Positions 25,814-34,121 of a stretch of DNA of 64,000 nt are shown here, piece by piece. A program made the translations under genes and the position numbers. A model generated the notes under the pieces. It saw only the letters and a list, made by a program, of their open reading frames with translations. It did not search any database and was not told the origin of the DNA. Position 1 is the first letter of the stretch. Every line of letters starts with the position of its first letter. This stretch comes from Chitinophaga sp. sic0106 (GTDB lineage: Bacteria; Bacteroidota; Bacteroidia; Chitinophagales; Chitinophagaceae), in the NCBI RefSeq assembly GCF_019219075.1, contig NZ_JAHUWJ010000007.1, positions 248,001-312,000 on the forward strand, read 5' to 3'.

Positions 25814-27883
25814 CTAATTATTCGCCATTCCGGTCAGCATCTGCACCGTTTCGGCCAGTTGCCTGTCCCGGGCGCAGGCTTTGAGCCAGTCCTGGTACCG
25901 TGCGCGCTTGTCGGCCGGTAATTTGTCATCCGCGGTTCCTTTCAAACTAAGTTGGTGATCGGGTGATAGTGTCAGCGCGCTATCAATGGCCAGTTCGTGC
26001 TGGCGGCTTTCCTTCATCTGTTTGCTGAAAAGCGTTTTTTCCAGGTTGACAGGCTGATTTTGCTGGCTATGCAGCCATTCTACGTGTTGCTTAAGTTGTT
26101 GGTAATTGGGGTCGGCGGCAATTTTTGCATTTGCCTGCTGGATGGTTCGCTGCAGGAGCGCAGTGTTGGTGTATGGCTGGAAACGAGCGGCTGGTATGGT
26201 ATCTGCCGGCATCGCGGAATCGAAATCCTTTTCCCTGATTTTCGCATATATTTTTTTGCTTGGGAAAATTACGTCTGGTACAACTCCTCCCAGCTGGGTG
26301 GTGGTGCCGTTGATACGGTAAAACTTCTTGATGGTAAGGCCTATGCTACCGTAATTAATGTTAGGAATACCTCTGGCGCTGTCGCCCAGCTTGCCCATTG
26401 GATAAGTCACCTGCATGGTGCCTTTTCCGAAGGAGGTAGGGCTGCCTACTACAATACCGCGCTTATAGTCCTGAATGGCCGCAGAAAATATTTCGGAGGC
26501 AGATGCACTGCCTTCGTCTATCATTACTGCCAGTGGGCCATCGTAGAGGGTTTCGCCATTATTATCTATACTGTACGATTCTATTTTATCTTTTCCTTTG
26601 CCTAAAACTACAGGTCCTGCTTTCACAAACAGGCCGGTCATGGTCACTACTTCATCGAGTGAACCGCCTGGGTTGCCTCTCAGGTCGATCACGATCCCAT
26701 CTACTGCTTCCTGCTTCAGCTTCAGTACTTCCATGGCTACATCGCGGGCACAGCGCACGCCATTCATATTTTTAGCGTCCAGGTAGAATTCGGAGAGTTG
26801 TACGTAACCGATTTTTTTGGTTCCTTCTATTACTACCGCACTTCTGGCGGCATTGGCATCTTCCTTTATTTCCCCTCTTTTTACTTCTATTTGTTTCACT
26901 TCGCCGGAAGACTTGCGCACCTTCATTTTCACGGAGGAGTTGAGCGGGCCGCGTATGAGCCTGGAAGCCTCTGTGATACTCATGCCTGCTACAGTCACCA
27001 TTTTACCGTTGTCGTCACTCAGTTCCAGGATGTGGTCATCGGCTTGGAGTAATCCGCTGAGATCAGCGGTACCACCGGGGAGTACGCGTTTGATGACTAC
27101 ATCCCCATCCAGGGTAGTCAGTTCCATTCCGAGTCCGAAGTAGCGGTGGGTCATCATGGTTTCCCGCAGGGAGGCGTCGATAGGCGCCATAAAAGTGGTG
27201 TGCGGGTCCATTTCCATGGCTACTGCATTGAGGAAGGCGGCAAAGCGATCATCCGCAGCGGTGGTGCTCATCAGGTTACTAAACAGCTGGTCCATATTGG
27301 CCAGCACGGCTTTGCGGGCGGCTGCTTCTGCTGCCACATCGGATTTGGTGCTGTCCTGGCGCTGGATTTCCATCACCTTTTTCAGCACTTCATACTTCAT
27401 GGACTTACGCCATATTTCTGCACGTTCTTTTTCTGTTTTTGGGAAAGATGCCATTGTCCTGGTGGGGGCAACGGTTTCTTTCTGACGGAAGTTCATAGGC
27501 TGAGCGAGCAGGTTGCGATACAGCTGCTGCAACTCGGCGAGTCGCTTTAATTGTATGGTGTATGCGGCATTGAAATACTCCAGGGACTGGGTGGTCAGCT
27601 GATCGTCGATAAGGGTTTCATATTTACGCAAGCCATCCACATCCTGCTGAAGCAGTGTATTTTTATTGGCATCAATCACGCGGAGGTATTGCTGCCAGAT
27701 CCTTTGGGAGAACTGGTCGTTGACCAGTTTAGGAGCATAGTGTTCGTTATTTATTCGCTTCATCACTAACCGTATGGTGTTTTTACGGTTTAGTTCTTTT
27801 TGTGGATCGGTAGGTTCACCCGCTATGGCGTTGTATCCCATCAGCATTATCGGCAGATAGCAGCAGTATTTCGAAATTGTCAT
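25814..27883 (-). CDS. Carboxy-terminal processing protease (S41, Prc/Tsp type)
   Basis: This 689-residue protein has a short signal peptide (ending NAIAG). A Prc-like N-terminal helical domain covers about 35-230. A PDZ domain follows (about 240-330: YFGLGMELTTLDGDVVIKRVLPGGTADLSG), then the S41 protease core with GIVIDLRGNPGG and the catalytic dyad Ser461 in EGSASASEIF and Lys487 in SFGKGTMQ. A C-terminal DUF3340-like tail ends the protein. It is exported and should degrade or process proteins from their C-termini in the periplasm. Unlike a housekeeping Prc it lies directly upstream of an ECF sigma factor and has the locus ECF promoter before it, so it is probably induced with the peptide-uptake genes. 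Confidence 0.93.
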   Translation of the reverse strand: MTISKYCCYLPIMLMGYNAIAGEPTDPQKELNRKNTIRLVMKRINNEHYAPKLVNDQFSQRIWQQYLRVIDANKNTLLQQDVDGLRKYETLIDDQLTTQSLEYFNAAYTIQLKRLAELQQLYRNLLAQPMNFRQKETVAPTRTMASFPKTEKERAEIWRKSMKYEVLKKVMEIQRQDSTKSDVAAEAAARKAVLANMDQLFSNLMSTTAADDRFAAFLNAVAMEMDPHTTFMAPIDASLRETMMTHRYFGLGMELTTLDGDVVIKRVLPGGTADLSGLLQADDHILELSDDNGKMVTVAGMSITEASRLIRGPLNSSVKMKVRKSSGEVKQIEVKRGEIKEDANAARSAVVIEGTKKIGYVQLSEFYLDAKNMNGVRCARDVAMEVLKLKQEAVDGIVIDLRGNPGGSLDEVVTMTGLFVKAGPVVLGKGKDKIESYSIDNNGETLYDGPLAVMIDEGSASASEIFSAAIQDYKRGIVVGSPTSFGKGTMQVTYPMGKLGDSARGIPNINYGSIGLTIKKFYRINGTTTQLGGVVPDVIFPSKKIYAKIREKDFDSAMPADTIPAARFQPYTNTALLQRTIQQANAKIAADPNYQQLKQHVEWLHSQQNQPVNLEKTLFSKQMKESRQHELAIDSALTLSPDHQLSLKGTADDKLPADKRARYQDWLKACARDRQLAETVQMLTGMANN

Positions 27884-27936
27884 ATTTATTATATTTAATA
27901 ATAGATACCTCCGCGGTGGCGTCTATTTATAATAGA

Positions 27937-27963
27937 GGCAATTGGGGTTGGAAAAAGGGTGAA
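27937..27963 (-). promoter_or_regulatory. ECF-sigma promoter copy A
   Basis: On the minus strand, TTCACCCTTTTT (27952-27963), 9 bp, ATTGCC (27937-27942). It lies 54 bp upstream of the S41 protease start. Confidence 0.65.
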
Positions 27964-27990
27964 GCGGGGTTTATTTTTTTTCGTAAAAAA

Positions 27991-28058
27991 CGATTGGGGA
28001 AGACCGAAGGTCTTCCCCAATCGCACTGGGAGCAGGCCGGCGGCCTGCTCCCAGTGCG
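27991..28058 (-). terminator. Back-to-back palindrome pair after the alpha/beta hydrolase
   Basis: 27991-28023 has 15-bp arms (CGATTGGGGAAGACC, loop GAA). 28022-28058 has 17-bp arms (CGCACTGGGAGCAGGCC, loop GGC). The two share two bases. The pair starts 14 bp past the hydrolase stop (28073). On the minus strand the first palindrome leads into a T/A-rich stretch (complement of 27972-27990), which favours termination. Confidence 0.7.
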
Positions 28059-28072
28059 TTATGATTAATTAA

Positions 28073-29521
28073 CTACTTCACATTTGCAGCCAGCCATACC
28101 CGTAACTGCTCCAGCAGCTCCGGCGCAAGGGACTCTTCCAGCGACACATACTCCTGTAAAGTGCAGGTTTTACAATGCTGAAACAGGTGGTTTAACCCCG
28201 GCAGGTTTACCGTGGTAACCTTTTTATTGCCATTGCTTTTGGTGGCGGTGCGTATAGCTGCCAGGTTTGATTCCGCTGCTACCTGGATATCTTTTTCGCC
28301 GTTGATAGCCAGCACAGGTACGGTTACCTTTTTCCAGTAGTCAGGAAAGTTGCGGGTGATGAGAAAGCGGAACCAGGGATCGTAAAAGCGATTCACAGTG
28401 GCCTGGAGGTTTTTGTCGCGCCCCGCAGCATCTGTATTTTCATACAGGCGTGCCAGTGTGGTATCCGGAATGTTTTTTTCAAATGCTTTTGAATCTGCCG
28501 TAATTTTGGCCAGGCCTTTTACCGGGTCTGGTTCTGCGATAACGGTGTTAACTACCATATCCAACGATTTTTCGATGATTTTCAGGTCCCCGGCGGTTGT
28601 TTTTCCTGTAGCACGGCGCATATCTATCCCCTGCTGCACCACCAGCTCTTTACCACTAACGCCCACGCCTGCCAGCGATATTACAAAAGCGACGTCTTTT
28701 GATTCTGCGGCTATCATAGCGGCGATGCAGCCACCCTCGCTGTGTCCCATCAAACCGATTTTATTGGGATCTACTACCGGCAGGGTTTTAAGAAAGGCGA
28801 TTCCTGCCTGTACATCTTTTGCAAAATCTGCGGAGGTAGCGTCTTTGAACTGGCCGGTGGTTTTACCTGCTCCCCTGTCGTCTACCCGAAGCACGGCATA
28901 ACCTTGTTTGGCCAGGTAATCCGCGATGATGGCGAAAGGCTTGTGATCAAACAGGCTTTCATCACGATCCTGTTGTCCGCTGCCGGTGATCATCAGCATA
29001 ACGGGATAGCGCTTATTCTCTTTGGGATAGGTAAGCGTGGCGCCGAACTGGATGGACTTATCCGCATTAAAGTACGTAGTATCGACCACGTTATAGCTAA
29101 ACGGCGGCCTGGGCGTTTGCGGGCGGCGTACCGCAGGTGCGGCGTCCAGCTTATCGTGTGTCATGTTCAGCTGCAGGGCTGCTCCCTGGTAAAAGCTGCC
29201 ATGTAACGCCGTATCGTTTACCAATACAGCAGCATAGGTAATACGTGCTCTTTTAAATATTATGTGAAGAGAATCATTGGCCACATAGGCCGTGTCCATT
29301 TTAATACAGAAAGCTTTCTGATCGGGACTGTCCATGGTAGCCGATAAATTGCCGGCAGCATCGGCCGTAACATGATATACCAGCACCATCTTCTGAAATG
29401 GCGTGGCCAGCGTTCCGTACCAGCTGCCGGTGTATTGCTGGGCGAAAACAGTCATCATGGAAAACTGGCATAGCAGCAGCATTACCAGCTGCCTGAAAAA
29501 AATGGAAAATCGTTTAGTCAT
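28073..29521 (-). CDS. Exported alpha/beta hydrolase (S9/S33-like esterase or peptidase)
   Basis: The protein has 482 residues from the ATG at 29521; a GTG twelve codons upstream would put charged residues ahead of the signal peptide and is less likely. The signal peptide ends MMTVFA-QQ. An N-terminal beta domain (about 25-135) precedes an alpha/beta hydrolase domain with LRVDDRGAGKTTG, nucleophile elbow GHSEGG, an acid Asp in INGEKDIQV and His in LPGLNHLFQ. It resembles the BAAT/acyl-CoA-thioester or S9-like hydrolases often annotated as serine aminopeptidases. Substrate is unknown. It is monocistronic, on the same strand as the S41 locus but separated from it by the palindrome pair at 27991-28058. 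Confidence 0.82.
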   Translation of the reverse strand: MTKRFSIFFRQLVMLLLCQFSMMTVFAQQYTGSWYGTLATPFQKMVLVYHVTADAAGNLSATMDSPDQKAFCIKMDTAYVANDSLHIIFKRARITYAAVLVNDTALHGSFYQGAALQLNMTHDKLDAAPAVRRPQTPRPPFSYNVVDTTYFNADKSIQFGATLTYPKENKRYPVMLMITGSGQQDRDESLFDHKPFAIIADYLAKQGYAVLRVDDRGAGKTTGQFKDATSADFAKDVQAGIAFLKTLPVVDPNKIGLMGHSEGGCIAAMIAAESKDVAFVISLAGVGVSGKELVVQQGIDMRRATGKTTAGDLKIIEKSLDMVVNTVIAEPDPVKGLAKITADSKAFEKNIPDTTLARLYENTDAAGRDKNLQATVNRFYDPWFRFLITRNFPDYWKKVTVPVLAINGEKDIQVAAESNLAAIRTATKSNGNKKVTTVNLPGLNHLFQHCKTCTLQEYVSLEESLAPELLEQLRVWLAANVK

Positions 29522-29703
29522 ACTATGGGATCGAAGGGTTAAGGATTGGGTAATCACTAATTCTTCCCGAAAGTATCAAAAACTAATGAGCCGCGGGCCA
29601 CCAAGATTTCACGACTTTACGATCCCCAGCAGCACTGATATCTCCCCAAAACCTTATCAGCTGCTGTTATATGTATCGGAGTTTTCCTATATTCATCAAC
29701 GTT

Positions 29704-29961
29704 ATGAAAAAATATAGCCTGTACCTTCTTATCTCTCTTCCTTTAACGGCAGCTTTGGTAGCAATTGCCGGAAGTCTGACTGCCAACAAGAATTTATTAA
29801 TTGAGGTCCTGGTCCGTCTGCTGGTATTTGCATATACCACTTTATGGGTGGCACTTGTGGATGTGAAAAACAAGAAAGCCCTACCAGCAGATGCAGTCAC
29901 GCACCGCCAGCAGGGCCGGTTTTACAGCAGCTATTTTCTAATATTCCGCTGGTACGAGTGA
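29704..29961 (+). CDS. Small two-helix membrane protein (hypothetical)
   Basis: The protein has 85 residues from the ATG at 29704 (MKKYSLYLLISLPLTAALVA). There are two hydrophobic segments, about 4-23 and 31-52 (LIEVLVRLLVFAYTTLWVALV), then a short basic tail. I recognise no family. The reading frame overlaps the 3' end of the convergent HAD gene by 24 bp. Initiation at a Lys-rich N-terminus and a clear membrane pattern support a real gene, but length and overlap leave doubt. Confidence 0.4.
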   Translation: MKKYSLYLLISLPLTAALVAIAGSLTANKNLLIEVLVRLLVFAYTTLWVALVDVKNKKALPADAVTHRQQGRFYSSYFLIFRWYE

Positions 29962-30753
29962 TCGACCAATCACGCGTTCGAACAGGTTTTGGTTGAGCAG
30001 ATCTTTGATGGATTCGATAATAAAATCAGGTGCGTAGCCGAAGTGTACGAGGTCTTCCCGCCTGGTGACACCAGTAAGTGTAAGCACGGTGGTGAAGCCC
30101 ATGGAACCGGCGCCGAGGATATCGGTGCCCATGGTATCGCCGATCATTACGGTTTCGTCGGTGGTGAGTTGCAATGCTTTGCGGGCCATGCGCATCATTA
30201 CCGGGCTGGGTTTACCCACGCTGAATGCCTGTACGCCGCTGGCGCATTCCAGCATGGCTACCAGTGCACCACAGCCGGCGCGGTATTTACCATCTGCTAC
30301 GGGGCAGTTAGGGTCCAGGTTGGTGGCAATTAATTTTGCACCTTTCATGATCATGTTCAGTGCTTTATCCACTGATTCGAGCATGATGGTACGTCCTTCC
30401 CCGATGATTACATAATCCGGCTGATCATCCACAATAGAATATCCTGCATTGTATAGTTCGGTGAGTAGTCCGCCTTCTCCTATTACGTAGGCGGTACCGT
30501 TTTCTTTTTTGGAGGCGAGGTAACGGGCGGTAGCCATGGCGCAGGTAAAAATATCTTCTTCGTTTACCTTAAAGCCCATCTTGTTTAGCTTGTAGCAAAC
30601 ATCTCTGCTGGTACGCTGGCTGTTATTGGTCAGAAACAGAAAAGGCAGCTCCCTTTCTCTGAGTCCGTTGATAAAGTCTACTGCGCCCGGAATGGGTTCG
30701 GAGCCTTTGTAGATCACGCCGTCCATGTCGATCAAAAATCCCTTTTTTTTCAT
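29938..30753 (-). CDS. HAD-IIA phosphatase, NagD/UmpH-like
   Basis: This 271-residue cytoplasmic protein has motif I FLIDMDGVIYKG (Asp9 nucleophile, Asp11 acid/base), motif II FLTNNSQRTS, a class IIA cap (about 80-190), the motif III Lys in SVGKPSP and motif IV MIGDTMGTDILGA. Members dephosphorylate nucleoside monophosphates, sugar phosphates or glycerol/glycolate phosphates. It is monocistronic. A 15-nt palindrome sits 20 bp upstream. Confidence 0.92.
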   Translation of the reverse strand: MKKKGFLIDMDGVIYKGSEPIPGAVDFINGLRERELPFLFLTNNSQRTSRDVCYKLNKMGFKVNEEDIFTCAMATARYLASKKENGTAYVIGEGGLLTELYNAGYSIVDDQPDYVIIGEGRTIMLESVDKALNMIMKGAKLIATNLDPNCPVADGKYRAGCGALVAMLECASGVQAFSVGKPSPVMMRMARKALQLTTDETVMIGDTMGTDILGAGSMGFTTVLTLTGVTRREDLVHFGYAPDFIIESIKDLLNQNLFERVIGRSLVPAEY

Positions 30754-30772
30754 AGCAATCAGATGTTGGTTA

Positions 30773-30787
30773 AACTATATTATAGTT
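30773..30787 (-). promoter_or_regulatory. 15-nt palindrome upstream of the HAD gene
   Basis: AACTATA-T-TATAGTT is a perfect odd-length palindrome 20 bp before the ATG at 30753. It may be a repressor dyad or part of an A+T-rich promoter; no regulator is evident. Confidence 0.35.
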
Positions 30788-31226
30788 GATACAAATTCAC
30801 AATCTTAATTAACTATGGAATGGATAAAGGCGGGGTTGCCGGATGGCATTGGTAACCGGTACTGAGTCCGATGTTTATGGTAATGCTCCATGATGTGAAG
30901 CGCTTACCTTGGGTTAAAAGATGGCGATCATATTTGCTGATGCCGACATAAAGGTATGTATTATTTTTTTGAAGATGTTAATTTTTTCTTTCAAAAATGA
31001 ATAATTACACCAATTTAACTCAAATTAAATTATATACATTTATTTTTAATATAAAAATATAAACCCTGAAAATTCAATCACAATATAGGTTTAGCTCAAT
31101 TTGACGATTCCTCAATCGAATCCCTGGTACAAAATAAATACACTCCGCAAACTTCACGGTGCACCTTGCTATCCCATCGGACAGAAATTCTTAACCTAGA
31201 TTAAGTCCACTTCTTAATCCAGTTCA

Positions 31227-31257
31227 TTTGCCACTACCCCACTTCTTCGCAATTTTA
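31227..31257 (+). promoter_or_regulatory. Weak Bacteroidota-type promoter for the pirin operon
   Basis: TTTG (31227-31230), 19 bp, and CAATTTTA (31250-31257) match the consensus at the -33 box and spacing but poorly at -7. It lies 23 bp before the pirin ATG. Confidence 0.35.
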
Positions 31258-31280
31258 CATCACAAACAACGATACAAACC

Positions 31281-32006
31281 ATGAGCAAGTATATCCTACA
31301 TAAAGAAGACAGCAGACACCACGAATACAACGACTGGCTGGAAAGCAAAAAAACCTTCAGCTTCGCGGATTACTACAATCCTAAACGGATTCACTTTGGC
31401 GCACTGCGTGTATTCAACGACGATGTCGTGAAAGCCACCAAAGGATTTGGTAAACATCCGCACGACAACATGGAAATCATCTCCATACCACTGCAGGGAA
31501 GCCTGATCCATAAAGACAACCTCGGCAACGAAGAAGTGATCCGCGCCGGCGAAATACAGGTCATGAGCACCGGCAGTGGCGTATTCCACAGCGAATACAA
31601 CCACGAAACGGCGGAAGACACCCGCTTCCTGCAAATATGGATCTACCCTGCTGCCCTGAACGTAGCGCCGCATTATAGCCGCCTCACCCTCCAGGATGCC
31701 TGGTTCGACAACCAGTTCGGCACCTTCGTAGCGCCGGTAGCTTCCCAAAAGGCCGCCATGATCCAGCAGGATGCTTACCTGAGCATGGGAAAATTCAACG
31801 GAGATAAAGAATTTACCTATACAATACAACAAAATGGCAACGGCGCCTATTTATATGTAATCGATGGAAGTATTGACATAGACGGACATGTACTCTCTTC
31901 CGGCGATGCACTCGGTATCAGCGACACAGCAGCTTTCAAAGGCCAGGTGAAAAGCAGCAGCGCCACCATCCTGGTAATTGATGTACCCATGAACATTCAA
32001 TTGTAA
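31281..32006 (+). CDS. Pirin-family protein (YhhW-like, quercetinase-type cupin)
   Basis: This 241-residue bicupin has the four-ligand metal site of the N-terminal cupin intact: His59 and His61 in GKHPHDN, His103 and Glu105 in FHSEYNH. The signature DWLESKKTFSFADYYNP is at residues 18-34. Close relatives oxidise flavonols or act as redox-sensing metalloproteins. It is the first gene of a plus-strand operon (4-bp gap to the next gene) with MhqO- and MhqD-like enzymes, which suggests a role in handling quinones or polyphenol electrophiles. Substrate is inferred only. Confidence 0.92.
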   Translation: MSKYILHKEDSRHHEYNDWLESKKTFSFADYYNPKRIHFGALRVFNDDVVKATKGFGKHPHDNMEIISIPLQGSLIHKDNLGNEEVIRAGEIQVMSTGSGVFHSEYNHETAEDTRFLQIWIYPAALNVAPHYSRLTLQDAWFDNQFGTFVAPVASQKAAMIQQDAYLSMGKFNGDKEFTYTIQQNGNGAYLYVIDGSIDIDGHVLSSGDALGISDTAAFKGQVKSSSATILVIDVPMNIQL

Positions 32007-32010
32007 GATT

Positions 32011-32310
32011 ATGACAAACAAATCATCACTGAACCTGCTGGCAATAGGCTACCATCCTGAAATTATGCAGGTGGTACACCGACTCATCAACAGCCATAAC
32101 GGCTGGCACGGCACCATCGCCGAATCACTGGCACAGGCGCAGCAACTGCTGCAAAACAATGCCTACGATGGCATCCTGCTCTGCGCCGGCGTTAGCCAGG
32201 CGGATGAAGCACAGGTAAATAATATAGCAACCAACACCCGCATCATCCGCCACTACGGCGGCGGCAGCGGACTGCTGGAAAATGAAATACGCATTGCATT
32301 TGAAATCTAA
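32011..32310 (+). CDS. Small receiver-like hypothetical protein
   Basis: This 99-residue cytoplasmic protein alternates beta and alpha segments (LLAIGYHPEIMQVVHRLI..., DGILLCAGVSQAD, TRIIRHYGGGSG), as in a shortened CheY-like or Rossmann fold. The usual phosphate-accepting Asp is replaced: the strand reads YDGILLCAG. I recognise no family. It is tightly placed between the pirin gene (4 bp) and the dioxygenase (18 bp), so it is cotranscribed and probably tied to the same stress function. Confidence 0.7.
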   Translation: MTNKSSLNLLAIGYHPEIMQVVHRLINSHNGWHGTIAESLAQAQQLLQNNAYDGILLCAGVSQADEAQVNNIATNTRIIRHYGGGSGLLENEIRIAFEI

Positions 32311-32328
32311 CTTTTTAAAATAATTACT

Positions 32329-33264
32329 ATGAACAACAATATTTTAGGCTTACACCACATCACTGCTATTGCAGGCGACGCACAGCAAAATCTCGACTTC
32401 TATACCAAAGTACTCGGACAACGACTGGTGAAAAAAACCGTCAACTTCGATGATCCCGGCACCTACCACTTTTACTTCGGTAACGAACAAGGTACACCCG
32501 GCACCATCCTCACCTTCTTCCCATGGCAAAACATTGGCAAAGGCACATCCGGTACCGGCATGGCTACCGAAATCAGTTACACCGTTCCTACAGGCAGCCT
32601 GGAATTTTGGAAAGAACGCTTCAAACAATTCAACGTGCCTTTCGAAGAAACCATCGAACGCCTTGGTGATAAAGTACTTCGCTTTACCGATCCGGATGGT
32701 CTGCAACTCAGCTTCGTAGAAACACCCGCCATCGATAGCCGCCTCCCATGGGAAACGGCCGACATCAAAAAAGACGCCGCCACCAAGGGTTTCCACAGTA
32801 CCACGCTGACGCTCAAAAACATTGACGCCACCGCTAAAGTGCTCACTGACCTCTTCGGCTACACGCTGCTGGCACAGGAAGGTAACCGCTACCGCTTCGG
32901 TACCAACACCGTGGAAAGCGCCAACATCATTGACCTGCTGGCAACACCGGAAGGCGACCGTGGTAACAACGCCGCCGGTACCAACCACCACGTGGCATTC
33001 CGCGTAGCAAACGATGAGATACAAATGGCCCTGCGTGAAAAAATTGTCGCCGCCGGTCATCATATCACACCGAAAATCGACAGAGACTACTTCTACTCCC
33101 TCTACTTCAGAGAACCAGGAGGCGTGCTCTTCGAAATCGCTACCGATAATCCCGGATTCACCGTGGATGAGCCACTGAGCGAACTGGGTCAGGGCCTGCG
33201 ACTCCCAAAACAATACGAGCAACACAGAAAAGAAATTGAAGGTGTGTTGCCGGTATTAAAATAG
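32329..33264 (+). CDS. Ring-cleaving VOC dioxygenase, MhqO-like
   Basis: This 311-residue protein has two vicinal-oxygen-chelate domains, about 1-135 and 150-300. It starts NILGLHHITAIAGDAQQNLDFY. The Fe ligand candidates are in GLHHIT, TNHHVAFRV and GVLFEIATD, the usual His-His-Glu set. MhqO-type enzymes open hydroquinone or catechol rings and confer resistance to methylhydroquinone in Bacillus. The next gene downstream is an MhqD-like hydrolase, the same pairing as in mhqNOD, which strengthens the call. The product is cytoplasmic. Confidence 0.88.
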   Translation: MNNNILGLHHITAIAGDAQQNLDFYTKVLGQRLVKKTVNFDDPGTYHFYFGNEQGTPGTILTFFPWQNIGKGTSGTGMATEISYTVPTGSLEFWKERFKQFNVPFEETIERLGDKVLRFTDPDGLQLSFVETPAIDSRLPWETADIKKDAATKGFHSTTLTLKNIDATAKVLTDLFGYTLLAQEGNRYRFGTNTVESANIIDLLATPEGDRGNNAAGTNHHVAFRVANDEIQMALREKIVAAGHHITPKIDRDYFYSLYFREPGGVLFEIATDNPGFTVDEPLSELGQGLRLPKQYEQHRKEIEGVLPVLK

Positions 33265-33270
33265 TTATTC

Positions 33271-33429
33271 AGGTTGCAGGACCGCGCGTTGCGCGGTCCT
33301 GCGGGATGACACCAGAAACAACAACCGCAATAAGCGGGAGGCCGCAAGTAACGCGGGCTACACGGATAACATGAAGGTTAAGGCCCCGCGCAGCGGGGCC
33401 CTCCAGAATGACACCGAAGGTGTCATCCC
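33271..33429. repeat. Palindrome-rich 160-bp intergenic block
   Basis: Inverted repeats here are 33276-33302 (12-bp arms GCAGGACCGCGC, loop GTT), 33382-33400 (GGCCCCGC / GCGGGGCC, loop GCA) and 33408-33426 (ATGACACC / GGTGTCAT, loop GAA). In addition GGGATGACACC (33303-33313) pairs with GGTGTCATCCC (33419-33429), enclosing 105 nt. It sits in the 212-bp gap between the dioxygenase and hydrolase genes; no coding frame is seen. Confidence 0.75.
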
Positions 33430-33476
33430 AAAACCAACAAATGCCTATGCTATCAACAAACTAAACTAGAGCAACA

Positions 33477-34097
33477 ATGACACATCAGAAAAATATAATC
33501 ACCGCCGGCACACCCATCACCGAAGCCAAAAAAGCGCTCATCATGATCCATGGCCGCGGTGCCTCCGCCAGCGATATCATTACCCTGGCGCCACACCTTA
33601 ACGTGAAAGACTATACGCTGATTGCCCCGCAGGCTACCGGCAATACCTGGTACCCGCAGTCATTTCTGGCGCCACCGGCCCAGAATGAGCCATGGCTCAG
33701 CAGCGCATTAAACCTCCTGAACGAAGTGGTAAACGACACCGTAGCTGCCGGCATCGCCAAAGAAAACATTTACTTCCTGGGATTCTCACAAGGGGCCTGC
33801 CTTACGCTGGAATTTACCACCCGGAACGCAGATAAGTACGGTGGCATAGTGGCCTTTACAGGTGGCCTCATCGGCGATCACATCTACCCGGAAAATTATA
33901 AAGGAAACTTTAATCATACGCCGGTGTATATCGGCAGCAGTGACCCCGACTTCCACGTACCTGTAGCAAGGGTACATGAGTCGGCCGAAATACTCAAAAA
34001 AATGGGGGCTGAAGTAACCGCAACGATATATCCTCAGATGGGCCATACAATAACGGTAGACGAAATAAGAGAAGCAAACAGACTGGTATTCAAGTAA
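33477..34097 (+). CDS. Carboxylesterase/phospholipase-type hydrolase, MhqD-like
   Basis: This 206-residue alpha/beta hydrolase of the small carboxylesterase family has HGRGASASD (oxyanion loop), nucleophile Ser104 in LGFSQGACL, Asp156 in GSSDPDFHVP and His190 in QMGHTIT. It has no signal peptide. With the MhqO-like dioxygenase upstream it recalls the Bacillus mhqO-mhqD pair induced by quinones. A 212-bp structured gap separates the two genes, so expression may be uncoupled. Its stop codon lies inside a terminator shared with the convergent Crp-like gene. Confidence 0.88.
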   Translation: MTHQKNIITAGTPITEAKKALIMIHGRGASASDIITLAPHLNVKDYTLIAPQATGNTWYPQSFLAPPAQNEPWLSSALNLLNEVVNDTVAAGIAKENIYFLGFSQGACLTLEFTTRNADKYGGIVAFTGGLIGDHIYPENYKGNFNHTPVYIGSSDPDFHVPVARVHESAEILKKMGAEVTATIYPQMGHTITVDEIREANRLVFK

Positions 34098-34121
34098 GCC
34101 TTCACCGGCTTACTTTTTTTT
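34092..34121. terminator. Bidirectional terminator
   Basis: AAGTAAGCC / GGCTTACTT (9-bp arms, 6-nt loop) is followed on the plus strand by a T run to 34121. It includes the stop of the plus-strand hydrolase and the stop of the minus-strand regulator. Confidence 0.85.

Larger units (their letters stand above)
30754..31280. other. 527-bp non-coding gap with divergent promoters
   Basis: No convincing coding frame is seen. The middle (about 30960-31080) is very A+T-rich. The left end has the palindrome at 30773-30787 and the right end a weak promoter match at 31227-31257. CTTAA/TTAAG arms at 31191-31206 form a short dyad. The region drives the HAD gene to the left and the pirin operon to the right. 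Confidence 0.5.

Noticed and set aside
32350-33225. A 291-codon open frame antisense to the MhqO-like dioxygenase
   Set aside because: It mirrors the codon pattern of a clearly recognised VOC gene, has odd composition (Cys, Val, Phe-rich) and no domain signs.
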